Source: Aurelia coerulea (Eukaryota; Cnidaria; Scyphozoa; Semaeostomeae; Ulmaridae). From it: a stretch of 64,000 nucleotides of DNA. The translations under genes and the position numbers were made by a program. Below the pieces are notes generated by a model. It had not been told where the DNA came from. It ran no database searches and saw only the letters and a list, made by a program, of their open reading frames with translations. Numbering within the stretch: the first letter of the stretch is position 1; the number at the start of each line of letters is the position of its first letter. This document shows, in pieces, positions 44,744 through 54,814 of the stretch. Location: contig CM076959.1 of assembly GCA_039566865.1 (NCBI GenBank), positions 9,717,501-9,781,500 of the forward strand. Direction: 5' to 3'.

Positions 44744-45273
44744 ACACCAATTCATAAGGCGGGCGCTAAGACAGATGTAAACAATTACCGGCCTATTTCA
44801 GTACTATCAGTTGTGTCGAGGATATTAGAAAAAATTGCACACGACCAATTAATGGAGTATCTGAAAGAGCAAAACAAACTTTGTTTGAACCAATTTGCAT
44901 TTCAAAAACTGCACAGTACACTGACATGTCTATTGAATGTTATAGACCCATGGTTCAAGAACTCTGATGAGGGGAAAATAAACTTGAGTATATTTCTTGA
45001 TCTTAAAAAAGCCATCGATACCGTTGAACATAAAATCTTATTGTCAAAGCTACGAGAGTATGGTGCCGACGGTACTGCCGACGGTACTTCCCACGACTGG
45101 TTCACTTCTTATCTGACCAATGGGGAGCAGTTCTGTTATTTTGATGGATCTAGCTCCAGCATAAGCAGCATAAAGTGTGGTATTCCGCAGGGCTCGTGTT
45201 TTGGACACTTGCTGTTCATACTATACATTAATGACTTTGAAGACTGTCTGGAAAGCATGAACCCAAACATTTA
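44744..45273 (+). pseudogene. LINE B, part 2 (RT palm up to YAD)
   Basis: Continues LINE B: TDVNNYRPISVLSVVSRI, motif A IFLDLKKAIDTV (with I in place of F before the second D), motif B CGIPQGSCFGHLLF, and ends in NIYAD, cut inside the YADD catalytic motif by the 45283 element. A 12-bp GCCGACGGTACT unit is tandemly duplicated near 45065-45088, adding four residues. The order and spacing match the LINE at 14.8 kb. Confidence 0.93.
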
Positions 45274-45282
45274 TGCCGATGA

Positions 45283-46545
45283 GGGATGTTCTTTTAACCG
45301 GACCCTACGACCCCACGACCCCGGACCATACGACCCCGACCATACGACCATACGACCATACGACCCTAAGACCCAAGTTTTACAAAATGTTATCATTATT
45401 TATAACTATTTAGTTTCATTTATATATGATCATTTATGATTTATTTTGCTGTGATGGAGATCTATCAAGCCAGGGTGTCGTATATTTGTGCGTGCAGTTT
45501 TCAAACGTAAACATTTTACATAACTGCGCACCAGTTACCTTTGTCACGCGAACAATTTGACTGGTTTCCAGTCAGTGAAATTATACTGTAAACGAGAGAA
45601 AATGTTGCTCTGATACTGAATATAAGGCTGCGACTGAGCGACCGTATATTGTGTAAAATTCAGCCCACTTGGAAAATTCCACTTGCTTTATGGCCTTAAA
45701 ACTTACACATTCATAAGTTTGCTTTCTTTTATTTGATTCAAGCAAAGAAGCCTATACGTTGGATTTTAAAGGGAATCTAAGCATATATGCAAATAGACCG
45801 TGCGAAGACAATAGGCTATGACATGTGCCGCACCATATTTGGGCAATTGATCTACGTCAACACGAAATACTGATATCTGATAGGCTAGCATTTGACGCAA
45901 GTGGCTTGAGCCACTTCTATATGCTTGCTTACATTCCCTTTAACAATAAGAATGTGTGTGATACATGGCATAAAATAGTGTGAATCCTGATAGATATCCG
46001 ATTTCCTGCACAACAAAACAATAGGAGAAGTAGACAAAATTAAATCTCAAAAGTAGATAGTAACAAAACTGAGTGAAGTTCTGTTCGCATCGGTCTTAAA
46101 AAGGGGCATTTTTGAAACAAAAAGGGCACTATTTGGTTTGTTGCAAACTCTTGATGGCCCCCGGTTCCTACGTCTCTGGGGATATTTATCGATTCTATGT
46201 TCATTTATTGGAAGTTTTGTTTAGAAAGACTGGGTTTTTAATTTCTTGCTTCATTCTTTGCTCTGTCCGAGTTCATCGAATCTGCCTGGCCAGGTAACAT
46301 TGACACCTAAAGATGTCTTGTGTGTTCACCAATCAACCATCAGTGGGTCCTCCAATACAAGCATCACGTGGCTCTTTCTTGCTATCACAGCAATTATTTA
46401 TCTATCACAGCAAAATAAATCTAAATAATAAACTTGGGTCGTAGGGTCGTAGGGTCGTAGGGTCGTAGGGTCGTAGGGTCGTAGGGTCGTATGGTCGTAT
46501 GGTCCGGGGTCGTAGGGTCGTAGGGTCCGGTTAAAAGAACATCCC
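45283..46545. mobile_element. 1,263-bp palindromic element inserted in the YADD codons, 9-bp duplication
   Basis: Ends GGGATGTTCTTTTAACCGGA and its complement, continuing into GACCCTACGACC-type arrays (left) and GGGTCGTAGGGTCGTAG arrays (right, 46436-46530). The flanking direct repeat TGCCGATGA at 45274-45282 and 46546-46554 is the target duplication and encodes part of the LINE's YADD motif. The interior is AT-rich without a transposase frame. Confidence 0.95.
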
Positions 46546-46554
46546 TGCCGATGA

Positions 46555-46811
46555 TACATGTGTGAATATCGCGTCGGAAAACCTGAATGAACTTCTAACA
46601 GATTTGAAAAACGAGCTAGAAAATATATCGAACTGGATGAGGATCAACAAACTTAGTTTGAATGCCAGCAAAAGTGAATATATGGTTATAAGTCATAGGC
46701 GACAATTGAATAGGGTAGGTGATGATTTGCCAGATCTTGTCCTCAATAATGAAGTTATCAAAAATGGTTGACAAGACAAAATATTTAGGAATCAACATCG
46801 ATGAAAGCCTT
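46555..46811 (+). pseudogene. LINE B, part 3 (post-catalytic RT)
   Basis: Resumes immediately after the duplication with DTCVNIASENLNELLTDLKN, then WMRINKLSLNASKSEYMVIS, and after a one-base shift near 46768 KYLGINIDESLNW, ending at the next insertion (TSD AATTGGAAAG). This is the connection between RT motif C and the primer-grip/thumb. Confidence 0.92.
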
Positions 46812-46821
46812 AATTGGAAAG

Positions 46822-49800
46822 GGCTATCTGTAAAACATGGAGTGTGGAATGATGGAATGGAATGATGGAATGGAATAATGGAATGGAATGATGGAATGGA
46901 ATGATGGAATGGAATGGTATAGATGGAATGGTAGATATGGAATAGCTAAACTACTGGTCGCTTTGGAAAAAAAATTACACCAATGTGTTCCTCAAGATCT
47001 TCTTAGTTTATTTTACATATGTTTTCTTGAAAGTCTCATGAAATTCCCTGAAATATCGACTGAAACAACAAGCATGATAACAGACTGTGTGGGCAGACAT
47101 CAGTTAAGTCGTTTAATTGATGTGAGTTGTAGGGAAAAAATCTGTAAAACATGGAGTGATGGAATGGAATGGAATGGTCGACATGGAATAGCCAAACTAT
47201 TGGTCTGTTTTGAAAAAAAATTACACCAATGTGTTCCTCACGATCTCTTCAGTTCATTTTGCGCATATTTTCTTGAAAATATGCTGGAATTCCTTCAGAT
47301 TTCAACTGAAACAAAATTGGATCTATGCTAGGCTCGCGTGAACACAGCTGTGGAATGTTGAGAAGTGACAGGGATCAATGACAGTTTTAATCCTTATCCT
47401 GTAATGGCGCCAAGATCATTTTTATCATAAACGGGGGTTCGTAAGAAACTTTAGACAACAGCAAATTGAGTTATTGCTGCCCTCATGCACTCACTCGCTA
47501 TTGTTTGAAAACAATGTCCAGTTGTTCATCATTTGCACAGTTTGTGGTATTGTTTAGATTTCATTTCAGGTTGTGCAACTGTGAACTGAACTGCGTCGAT
47601 TTTTCAAAAGCTATGCTTCACCACGTTGTGACTTTCGTCGGAGAATCCATAGTTTTATGCTGCTGGCATATTTTGTCTTATCGGGTACCATTTTATTTTC
47701 AGAATTTTTAGGCACTAATGGTAATTTTGTCTGTGCAGCAGGCTTCACCATGGTGGGCTTTGCTTTACATACAGTCAAGCACGTGTGTGCTCCCAGAAAA
47801 CTGTCTTGCAGAATTTCAGTAGCTGAAGAAGCCAGATTTAATTTCCTCCGGGCTTGCTACTTGATAGAGGGAATGTTTGGGTCTTACGGTCACGGGGTTT
47901 CACCATATTTTGTAATCTTGCACGCTATGTTTCGGTTTGATTTGATGTAAAATATCGCAAAATGTTTTGCATTTTAAATTTTGAGCGGTTTTACGGTTTT
48001 GGGACCCCCAAACATCCCCTGTTGGTACTGTCAGAAAAATCACCAAATTCACATCAACAATCATGTGAAAGAAATCTACAAAAGTAACAAAGTTGTATGT
48101 GGTAGAAATGTTCGGTCACTGATCTGTACCTTCAGAGCTTTGGCTATGGGAGGTGAGCTTCTTTGACAGTTCGAAATGTTTGCTTGAAAGAAGGTAAAAA
48201 ATGCGTTGTAATGGTGACCATGCTAAAAAGGAAATAGTCCCCCAAATGCTATATTAGTCCCCCCAAGAGGTTCAAACAATTAGATTTTGAGTTTTCAAGT
48301 TTTTATGGCAAGGAGTCACTAAAATTTACTAAAGGCTGGCACCATCGATGTGTTGATTTTTCCAGGCACTTGCCACGCCATCCCCATGTGCAGAGATTCG
48401 ATTGAAATTAGACGGGAAGTCAGAACATTATGATTCACAGCTGGTTTGATTCCGGAAGAAATTCTCAACAATAATACACTCATTTTTATAATAAAAGTGG
48501 TTCAAGTGGCTCTAGCCATATCGGATATCAGAATTTCCTGTTATTTTTGTCAAAGGTTTATAGATCCTGAGATTCCCTTTAAAAAACTAAACTATGAATT
48601 AAAAATACGAAACTTTTGTAATTTACCGTTATAATGTTCTCCGGTGACTCAAAATATGTTTTAACTATTTTTAAATTGTCTTGAGCGCAAATCACTTTAT
48701 TACTAGTTTGAAATCTTATTACAAAGTGATTTAAGAGCTCTTCGAACAAAAATAAATCATTCCAGAATGGAAATTAAAACTCATTCAGAGACTTTAGGTA
48801 GCAAAAGTATCCTAACATTTAAGAGACTGTCTGGCAATCTTTGACCTTAGTTCTTAAAAAAAATTAGTTTAGACGTACTTTTCTTACAATTTCTTATTTT
48901 TGGGAAGTCCAAACATGACAAAGACTCTGGGGACTGAGGTTGAAGAAACGTTCTTTTTTAGCTCCCTAGCTCCCCTCTCTAATAAACCCCTCCCTCTCTG
49001 GTAAACCCCTCCCTTCTAAGCTAAATGTTCTAAAGAAGCCCCACTTTCCATCCTCCTTCATTTGTATTAAAAAGGATGTCAAATTTCAGTTTATTTAGCT
49101 AAAAAAGTGTGCAGGTTAATTTTGATACTGCTTTGATAAATATGTCGAATTTGTTCATTTGACTCGGTAATATTGTATGTCATTCCTCAAAATTGGGGAT
49201 AAAAGAGTTAAGATGCTTTAATTTATATCCTTTTCATTTGAGAATAAACCCCCTCTCTAGCTGACAAGCACCCTCTCCCTTAAAGCCCCCTCTGGAGTCT
49301 CCAAGATTGAGTAATAAGCACTTGGGGCTCAAAATAGCCTGTGTTCCAGACCATTACGCAAATATAATTTATTTTTCTGGAGTCTAGAACGCAGGCTAGC
49401 TCAAAAAAGCTTCTTGCTACTAAGAGTTTCTTGGAGTCTATCAAATTTGCACTATTTTTCAGAATCATTCTGTTTTTTAAACAGGGCGTCCAACGTAACC
49501 AGTAAGATAAAACAATCTGTGGTACAATCTGCGTTAAAGTTATCCATTTTCATAGCATTTTGAAGGCAGTGTTCATGCTCTAAATGACAATCGTGTATGT
49601 AAAACCCACCATGGTGAAGCCTGCTGCACAGGCAAAATATGCTAGCAGCTTAAAACTTTGGATTCTTCGACGAAAGTCACAACGTGGTGAAGCAAGAAGC
49701 ATAGCTTTTGAAAAATCGACGCAGTTCAGTTCACAGTTGCACAACGCGAAATGAAATATAAACAATACCACAAACTGTGCAAATTATGAACAACTGGGCA

Positions 49801-50493
49801 TTGTTTTCAAACAATAGCGAGTGAGTGCATGAGGGCAGCAATAACTCAATTTGCTGTTGTCTAAAGTTTCTAATGAACCCCCGTTTATGATAAGAATGAT
49901 CTTGGCGCCATTACAGGATAAGGATTAAAACTGTCATTGATCCCTGTCACTTCTCAACATTCCATAGCTGTGTTCACGCGAGCCTAGCATAGATACAATT
50001 TTGTTTCAGTTGAAATCTGAAGGAATTCCAGCATATTTTCAAGAAAATATGCGCTAAATGAACTGAAGAGATCGAGAGGAACACATTGGTGTAATTTTTT
50101 TTCAAAACAGACCAATAGTTTGGCTATTCCATGTCGACCATTCCATTCCATTCCATCACTCCATGTTTTACAGATTTTTCCCCTACAACTCACATCAATT
50201 AAACGACTTAACTGATGTCTGCCCACACAGTCTGTTATCATGCTAGTTGTTTCAGTCGATATTTAAGGGAATTTCATGAGACTTTCAAGAAAACATATGT
50301 AAAATAAACTAAGAAGATCTTGAGGAACACATTGGTGTAATTTTTTTTCCAAAGCGACCAGTAGTTTAGCTATTCCATATCTACCATTCCATCTATACCA
50401 TTCCATTCCATCATTCCATTCCATCATTCCATTCCATTATTCTATTCCATCATTCCATTCCATCATTCCACACTCCATGTTTTACAGATAGCC
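46822..50493. mobile_element. 3,672-bp giant palindromic element in LINE B, 10-bp duplication
   Basis: Ends GGCTATCTGTAAAACATGG and its complement; perfect 10-bp AATTGGAAAG at 46812-46821 and 50494-50503, and the LINE frame rejoins there. Arms of about 900-950 bp (46822-47770 and 49590-50493) are about 95 percent alike; the left arm has about 55 extra bp near 47675-47730. Each arm starts with GGAATGATGGAATGG simple repeats. A unique centre of about 1.8 kb (47780-49590) has no recognisable transposase and includes a small inverted pair AGCCTGTGTTCCAGAC/GTCTAGAACGCAGGCT at 49330-49401. Confidence 0.95.
46888..47331 (+). CDS. open frame in palindrome arm with 82-residue internal duplication
   Basis: 147 codons of unknown function. 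After a repeat-derived MEWNDGMEW start, two copies of a module of about 82 residues (246-bp period, phase kept) follow: NGRYGIAKLLVALEKKLHQC and NGRHGIAKLLVCFEKKLHQC, each with VP.DL and ISTET segments. The opposite arm encodes the mirrored copy (minus strand 50241-49984, 85 codons), but its first module there has a deletion and stop. I recognise no domain. It may be a captured gene fragment or a chance frame in a tandem repeat; conservation in both arms may only reflect recent arm identity. Confidence 0.35.
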   Translation: MMEWNDGMEWYRWNGRYGIAKLLVALEKKLHQCVPQDLLSLFYICFLESLMKFPEISTETTSMITDCVGRHQLSRLIDVSCREKICKTWSDGMEWNGRHGIAKLLVCFEKKLHQCVPHDLFSSFCAYFLENMLEFLQISTETKLDLC

Positions 50494-50503
50494 AATTGGA
50501 AAG

Positions 50504-51069
50504 AGCAGTACAAAACTATCAAAAACAAGCTGAAAGGGGGCTCGAGTTCCCTGAGAAAGCTGAAAGACATCCTTCCGCAAAGGAAACTTGACCAGGTCTA
50601 CAAAGCTCTTTTTGAAAGCCACCTTCGCTATGGCGACATTGTTTGGAGTACTGTTTCCAACACCAAACTATCCCAACTGCAACGATTACAGACAAGGGCA
50701 AAGAAGGTAATACTGGACGCCAAGTACAAGGACGGTTGGAACTGTAAATGGCTCAATGTAAATTCTTTGCTCTCATTTGACAAAGGAGTCATGACATATA
50801 AAATTCTGCATGACCTTTGTCCCGAAAATCTTCGCCATAAGTTCACTGAAAGATCCCTGATTTCAGAGCATAGAACCAGAAATCATGGAGATCTGCAAAT
50901 TCCCAAAGTTAGGTTAGAATATGCAAAGCAAAGTTTCTACTTCTCTGGTGTCAAAAATTAGATTGATATCCCGGACAACATTCGAGAACAAGAATCAATC
51001 GCTCGTTTTAAACCAGGTTTTAGAAAGTATCTTTTGAACCTACAAGACCCAAAAACGACCCCTTGGTAG
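50504..51069 (+). pseudogene. LINE B, part 4 (RT C-terminus)
   Basis: Reads KEQYKTIKNKLKGGSSSLRK, then LDQVYKALFESHLRYGDIVW, LQRLQTRAKKVILDAKY, a C-terminal FYFSGVKN then stop TAG where a W is usual, continuing to FRKYLLNLQD and the end stop at about 51069. The HLRYGDIVW segment is the conserved thumb block of APE-type LINE RTs. This completes LINE B, whose four parts cover the end of APE through RT and the C-terminal domain. One premature stop sits near 50961. Confidence 0.92.
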
Positions 51070-51174
51070 AGCAGCATACTGTATTCAAGTTATTTACAAA
51101 TTTTTCTTTAAATTTATTTCTTTAAAATAATTTGTAAATTCACTGAAAGGTTCTTTTTCGTGTATAAATATTGA

Positions 51175-51395
51175 TAAAATGGAAAAAATTGAAAATTTTG
51201 AAAAGAGAAATTGGTAAAATCTGGGAATGCAGAAAAGTATTTGTGGTTCCAATCATGATTGGGGCATTGGGTACATTGAGCAAGGATTTTAGTTCCTGGG
51301 CAGCAAGGATAGAAGTGGAAGATAAGACTGACATGATGCAAACAGCTTGTGTGTTTGGAACGGCAAAGATTATCAGGAAAGTTCTAGATATCTAA
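51175..51395 (+). pseudogene. RLE-type LINE C-terminal fragment
   Basis: Reads REIGKIWECRK, VPIMIGALGTLSKDFSSWAA, then ACVFGTAKIIRKVLD and stop. The VPI.IGALGT block and the final RKVLD are the C-terminus of the RLE-type LINE that breaks off at 43390, and the same block occurs at 60.9-61.2 kb. It lies just past LINE B, so it is either the far half of the element LINE B inserted into or a separate truncated copy. Confidence 0.8.
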
Positions 51396-51469
51396 GGTCA
51401 AGGGTATTGACTTGATATTTAGCTGAACAACAAACCACCAATGACAATGACATGGTGTGCGAAAAAACA

Positions 51470-51500
51470 ACAACAATAATAATAATAATAGTAATATTAT
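51470..51500. repeat. (AAT)n microsatellite
   Basis: CAACAACAATAATAATAATAATAGTAATATT next to the minus-strand ribozyme-like motif. Confidence 0.9.
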
Positions 51501-51513
51501 GAAAAACAAAACT

Positions 51514-51563
51514 GTTAAAAGCAAAACGTTTCGATTATAAAATCTTCATCAGTTGTTTACAAC
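51514..51563 (-). ncRNA. hammerhead-ribozyme-like motif, best copy
   Basis: On the minus strand: CTGATGA (fully canonical core), A, stem II GATT-TTAT-AATC, GAAA, C-GTT. Stem I pairs 51553-51563 with 51514-51524 at about 9 of 11 positions (one G-U). It is preceded, as at 6.8 kb, by a TATAAATACTTGGCTGTCCT segment. Stem III is essentially absent and one extra A follows A9, as in the other copies. Confidence 0.75.
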
Positions 51564-51652
51564 CACAGGACAGCCAAGTATTTATAGGAAACATAAAAGT
51601 TCATGGTAAATTCCCTAATCCTTTAGTTCTCGACATCGGAATGGAAGCTCTG

Positions 51653-51822
51653 CGTATTTTCACTGGATTACAAACTCCGAATAACAAAAGGGCTAAGTCC
51701 CAAGTGGCTAATCGTGCTTCACGTAGCCCTCTGTGCGTGAATTTAAGGCCCCAAGGGGATTCATCGTATTTAAGCATGAGCTGGACCACGCCTAGTGCAT
51801 TCCAAGCAACAATCTCTGCGAA
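51653..51822 (-). repeat. conserved open segment, copy 1 (Penelope-associated)
   Basis: About 170 bp nearly identical to 58112-58274 (three or so differences). On the minus strand it is open in both copies: AEIVAWNALGVVQLMLKYDE, SPWGLKFTHRGLREARLATW, DLALLLFGVCNPVKI. Both copies lie beside Penelope-derived sequence, so it may belong to the element's 5' or pseudo-LTR region. The plus strand is also largely open, so coding status is uncertain. Confidence 0.6.
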
Positions 51823-51824
51823 CT

Positions 51825-52388
51825 GCATCTCAAAATCGAAACAGAGCGAACCGTCACTGCCACGACACAGCAAGCACAGCAGCCAGTGCAGATTTCTGAT
51901 GCTGAAGTCACTGCAGTTTTATAAAATCAAGGAAAACCTGCTCAACAACCAGCAGCAATACCAAATCCAGCAGTTGCAAATGCACCTGCCCCGAACAACG
52001 TGAGTTTTGTTTTCATTTTTTGGCAGTTTCTTGCTGTTCTCATAGCTGCACGTATGATATTTCACTGCCATTTTGGTGCATAGGCCTAGACACAGCGAGT
52101 TTTTATGAAGGTTTATTTTCACTAGCTCTTAGACAGCTGCCCTTTGTTTTTTCAACGCATTCTATTTCGACACACAGTTTTTGGTTTTCTTCTTTTTGTC
52201 TTTCGTTAAGACTCGTTTTTCAAAAAGTTTACTTCAGGGTGTTGCAGCAGTTCTATAGGGTCACAAAAAAGGGCTAGGCCTACTCGTAAATTTCACTCAA
52301 ACTGAAAAACAAGAAAAGGGTAATTGAGGTTTTAGTAAGGCACGTGCTATATGTTCACAAAACGTATTGTAGGATATTTATTCTTTCT
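51825..52388. other. unannotated; possible coding scrap ending in GTGAGT
   Basis: At 51855-51998 one frame reads ATTQQAQQPVQISDAEVTAV, stop, NQGKPAQQPAAIPNPAVANA and runs into CAAC|GTGAGT, a donor-like site. Low complexity and an in-frame TAA make a gene call unsafe. The remainder to 52388 shows nothing clear. Confidence 0.25.
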
Positions 52389-52541
52389 GAGGGGTGTATC
52401 ATTCTTCAAAACCGTACGAGACCTTTATTCTAATTTTTGTTTTACTACAGGTTTTTAAGGGATATTTTAATGTTTTTTACTCAAATAGGTTGTCTTTTTG
52501 CCTAAGGCGTACGAGATTTTTTCCAGAGTGATATGCCTCTC
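52389..52541. mobile_element. MITE with GAGGGGTGTATCATTCT ends
   Basis: TIRs GAGGGGTGTATCATTCT and AGAGTGATATGCCTCTC belong to the family of the 147-bp element at 23226-23372. The interior has two GTACGAGA words in the same orientation. The flanking duplication is no longer visible. Confidence 0.75.
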
Positions 52542-52671
52542 AACTTTGCTCGTAAACCGCTAAAGCTTAACCTTCTGCTTGCGGTCGTAAAAAACAAACA
52601 AACATACAAACATACAAACAAACAATTTATTATTTAACATTTTAGTAGTTTTTATTTTATCATGGCACTGA

Positions 52672-53475
52672 AATCGCTTCCGTTAAAAGCTTAATTTGTT
52701 CGCTTCCGTTGAAGCTTAATTCGTGTGCGTCCATTGAAGATAGGTTCGTTCGCTTCCGTCGAAGCTTAATTCGTTCGCTTCCGATGAAGCTTAATTCGTT
52801 CGTTTCCGTTTGAAGCTTAATTTGTTCGCTTCCATTGAAGCTTAATTCTGTTCGCTTCCATTGAATGTATGTATGTATGTAAAATTTTGCCATACAAAGT
52901 AAAAATTAAAAATGTAATAAAGGAAAGAAAGGCTATTTACATGTATGAAATGGTAATAAAAACTAAAGATCTAGTATAAAAATACCCCTAGTTTAAAATG
53001 GCAGGGATAGCATGAAGCTTAATTCGTTTACGTCCATTGAAGATTGATTCGTTCGCTTCCGTTGAAGCTTAAATCGTTCGCTTCCGTTGAAGCTTAATTT
53101 GTTCGCTTCCGTTGAAGCTTAATTCCTGTGCGTCCATTGAAGATAGATTCGTTCGCTTCCGTTGAAGCTTAATTCGTTCGCTTCCGATGAAGCTTAATTC
53201 GTTCGCTTCCGTTTGAAGCTTGATTTATTCGCTTCCGTTGAAGCTTAATTTTGTTCGCTTCCATTGAAGCTTAATTTGTTTACGTCCATTGAAGATTGAT
53301 TCGTTCGCTTCCGTTGAAGCTTAAATCGTTCGCTTCCGTTGAAGCTTAATTCGTTCGCTTCTGTAGAAGCTTAATTCGTTCGCTTCCGTTGAAGTTTAAT
53401 TTGTTCGCTTCCGTTGAAGCTTAATTCATTTGCGTCCATTGAAAATTGATTCGTTCGCTTCCGTTGAAGCTTAAT
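52672..53475. repeat. 25-bp tandem array (TTCGCTTCCGTTGAAGCTTAA)
   Basis: Unit of about 25 bp, TCGTTCGCTTCCGTTGAAGC plus TTAAT, with a recurrent variant GCGTCCATTGAAGAT(T/A)GAT every four to six units, giving a higher-order period. A 150-bp interruption at 52862-53010 contains (GTAT)n and AT-rich sequence. Frames here are artefacts. Confidence 0.92.
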
Positions 53476-54315
53476 CATTCGAGTAGGTTATCTTCTATTC
53501 CCCTTTTTGCCGTTTGAAGCTTAATCATTCGCTTACGGCCTAAATATAGATTAGGCTACTTTTATTCTCTTTTGCCGTTGAAGCTTAATCCTTCGCGTAC
53601 GGCCTGAAAACAGATTAAGTTACTTTTATTCTCTTTTGCCGTTGCAGCTTAATCATTCGCTTACGGCCTAAATATAGATTAGGTTACTTTTATTCTCTTT
53701 TGCCGTTGAAGCTTAATCATTTCGCTTACGGCCTAAAAAATCGATTAGGTTACTTTTATTCTCTTTTGCCGTTGAAGCTTGATCATTCGCTTACGGCCTA
53801 GAAATTGATTAGGTTACTTTTATTCTCTTTTGCCGTTGAAGCTTAATCATTCGCTTACGGCCTAAAAATTGATTAGGTTACTTTTATTCTCTTTTTGCCG
53901 TTAAAGCTTAATCATTCGCTTACGGCCTAAAAATCGATTAGGTTACTTTTATTCTCTTTTGCCGTTAAAGCTTAATCATTCGCTTACGGCCTGAAAATTG
54001 ATTAGGTTACTTTTGTTCTCTTTTGCCGTTAAAGCTTAATCATTCGTTCACGGCCTAAAACTTGATTAGGTTACTTTTATTCTCTTTTGCCGTTGAAGCT
54101 TAATCATTCGCTTACTGCCTAAAAATTGATTAGGTTACTTTTATTCTCTTTTGCCGTTAAAGCTTAATCATTTGTTCACGGCCTAAAAATTAATCAGGTT
54201 ATTTTTATTCTCTTTTGCCGTTGAAGCTTAATCATTCGCTTACTCCCAAAAATTGATTAGCTTACTTTTATTCTCTTTTGCCGTTGAAGCTTAATCATTC
54301 GCTTACGGCCTAAAA
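53476..54315. repeat. about 63-bp tandem array sharing the GAAGCTTAAT core
   Basis: About 13 units of TTTTGCCGTTGAAGCTTAAT, CATTCGCTTACGGCCTAAAA, ATTGATTAGGTTACTTTTAT, TCTC. The GCCGTTGAAGCTTAAT segment matches the neighbouring 25-bp unit, so the two arrays share an origin, with the longer unit gaining a new 40-bp spacer. Confidence 0.93.
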
Positions 54316-54719
54316 ATGAATTTAGAAAATTAAATATAAAAAGACAGTGTTTTAGAAGGAGGCCGTTCCCCCTACACAGGGAGGCAGAAAAAACGGACAA
54401 AATAACAAAAAATTAGTTTTGATATTAAACTTTCAACTATTTCTTGCGTTTAAATACATGCTTTTCTTTGTTGCATACAACTGCTGTTATATCTCTATTC
54501 GTTGCCTTCAAATTTGGCAGACGAAGCTGGAGGCTCTTTTCCGTCAACGTCTTCCACAAAAACTCTTGTCCACACGCTCCATCTCAGCCATTTGGGGATC
54601 TTACTAAAGATCTAATACATGGCCTCGTGCGATAGTTCTGAATGGCTGAGCTGGAGGGTACCCCCAAAAAAGGTTTTACAAAAAGTTTTTTTTTTTTTTT
54701 TTTTTTCTTAGTTCCCAAT
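54316..54719. other. unannotated; T26 run
   Basis: No gene is supported. A T run of about 26 at 54681-54707 could be a retroposed poly(A) tail on the minus strand. Confidence 0.4.
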
Positions 54720-54814
54720 CTCTTTTTTAGTCTTCACCAAAAAACCTATCTTTCGATACAATCATGGAAGAACTGAACAGCATGGAATGTTCTCGAAGAG
54801 AAATATCTTGGTGT

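Noticed and set aside
52660..52893. 77-codon minus-strand frame with repeated ELSFNGSEQIKL units
   Set aside because: Translation of the 25-bp tandem array; no gene evidence.
52672..54315. CRISPR-like array
   Set aside because: Repeats have no unique spacers; units are head-to-tail and the context is a metazoan genome. It is a satellite.
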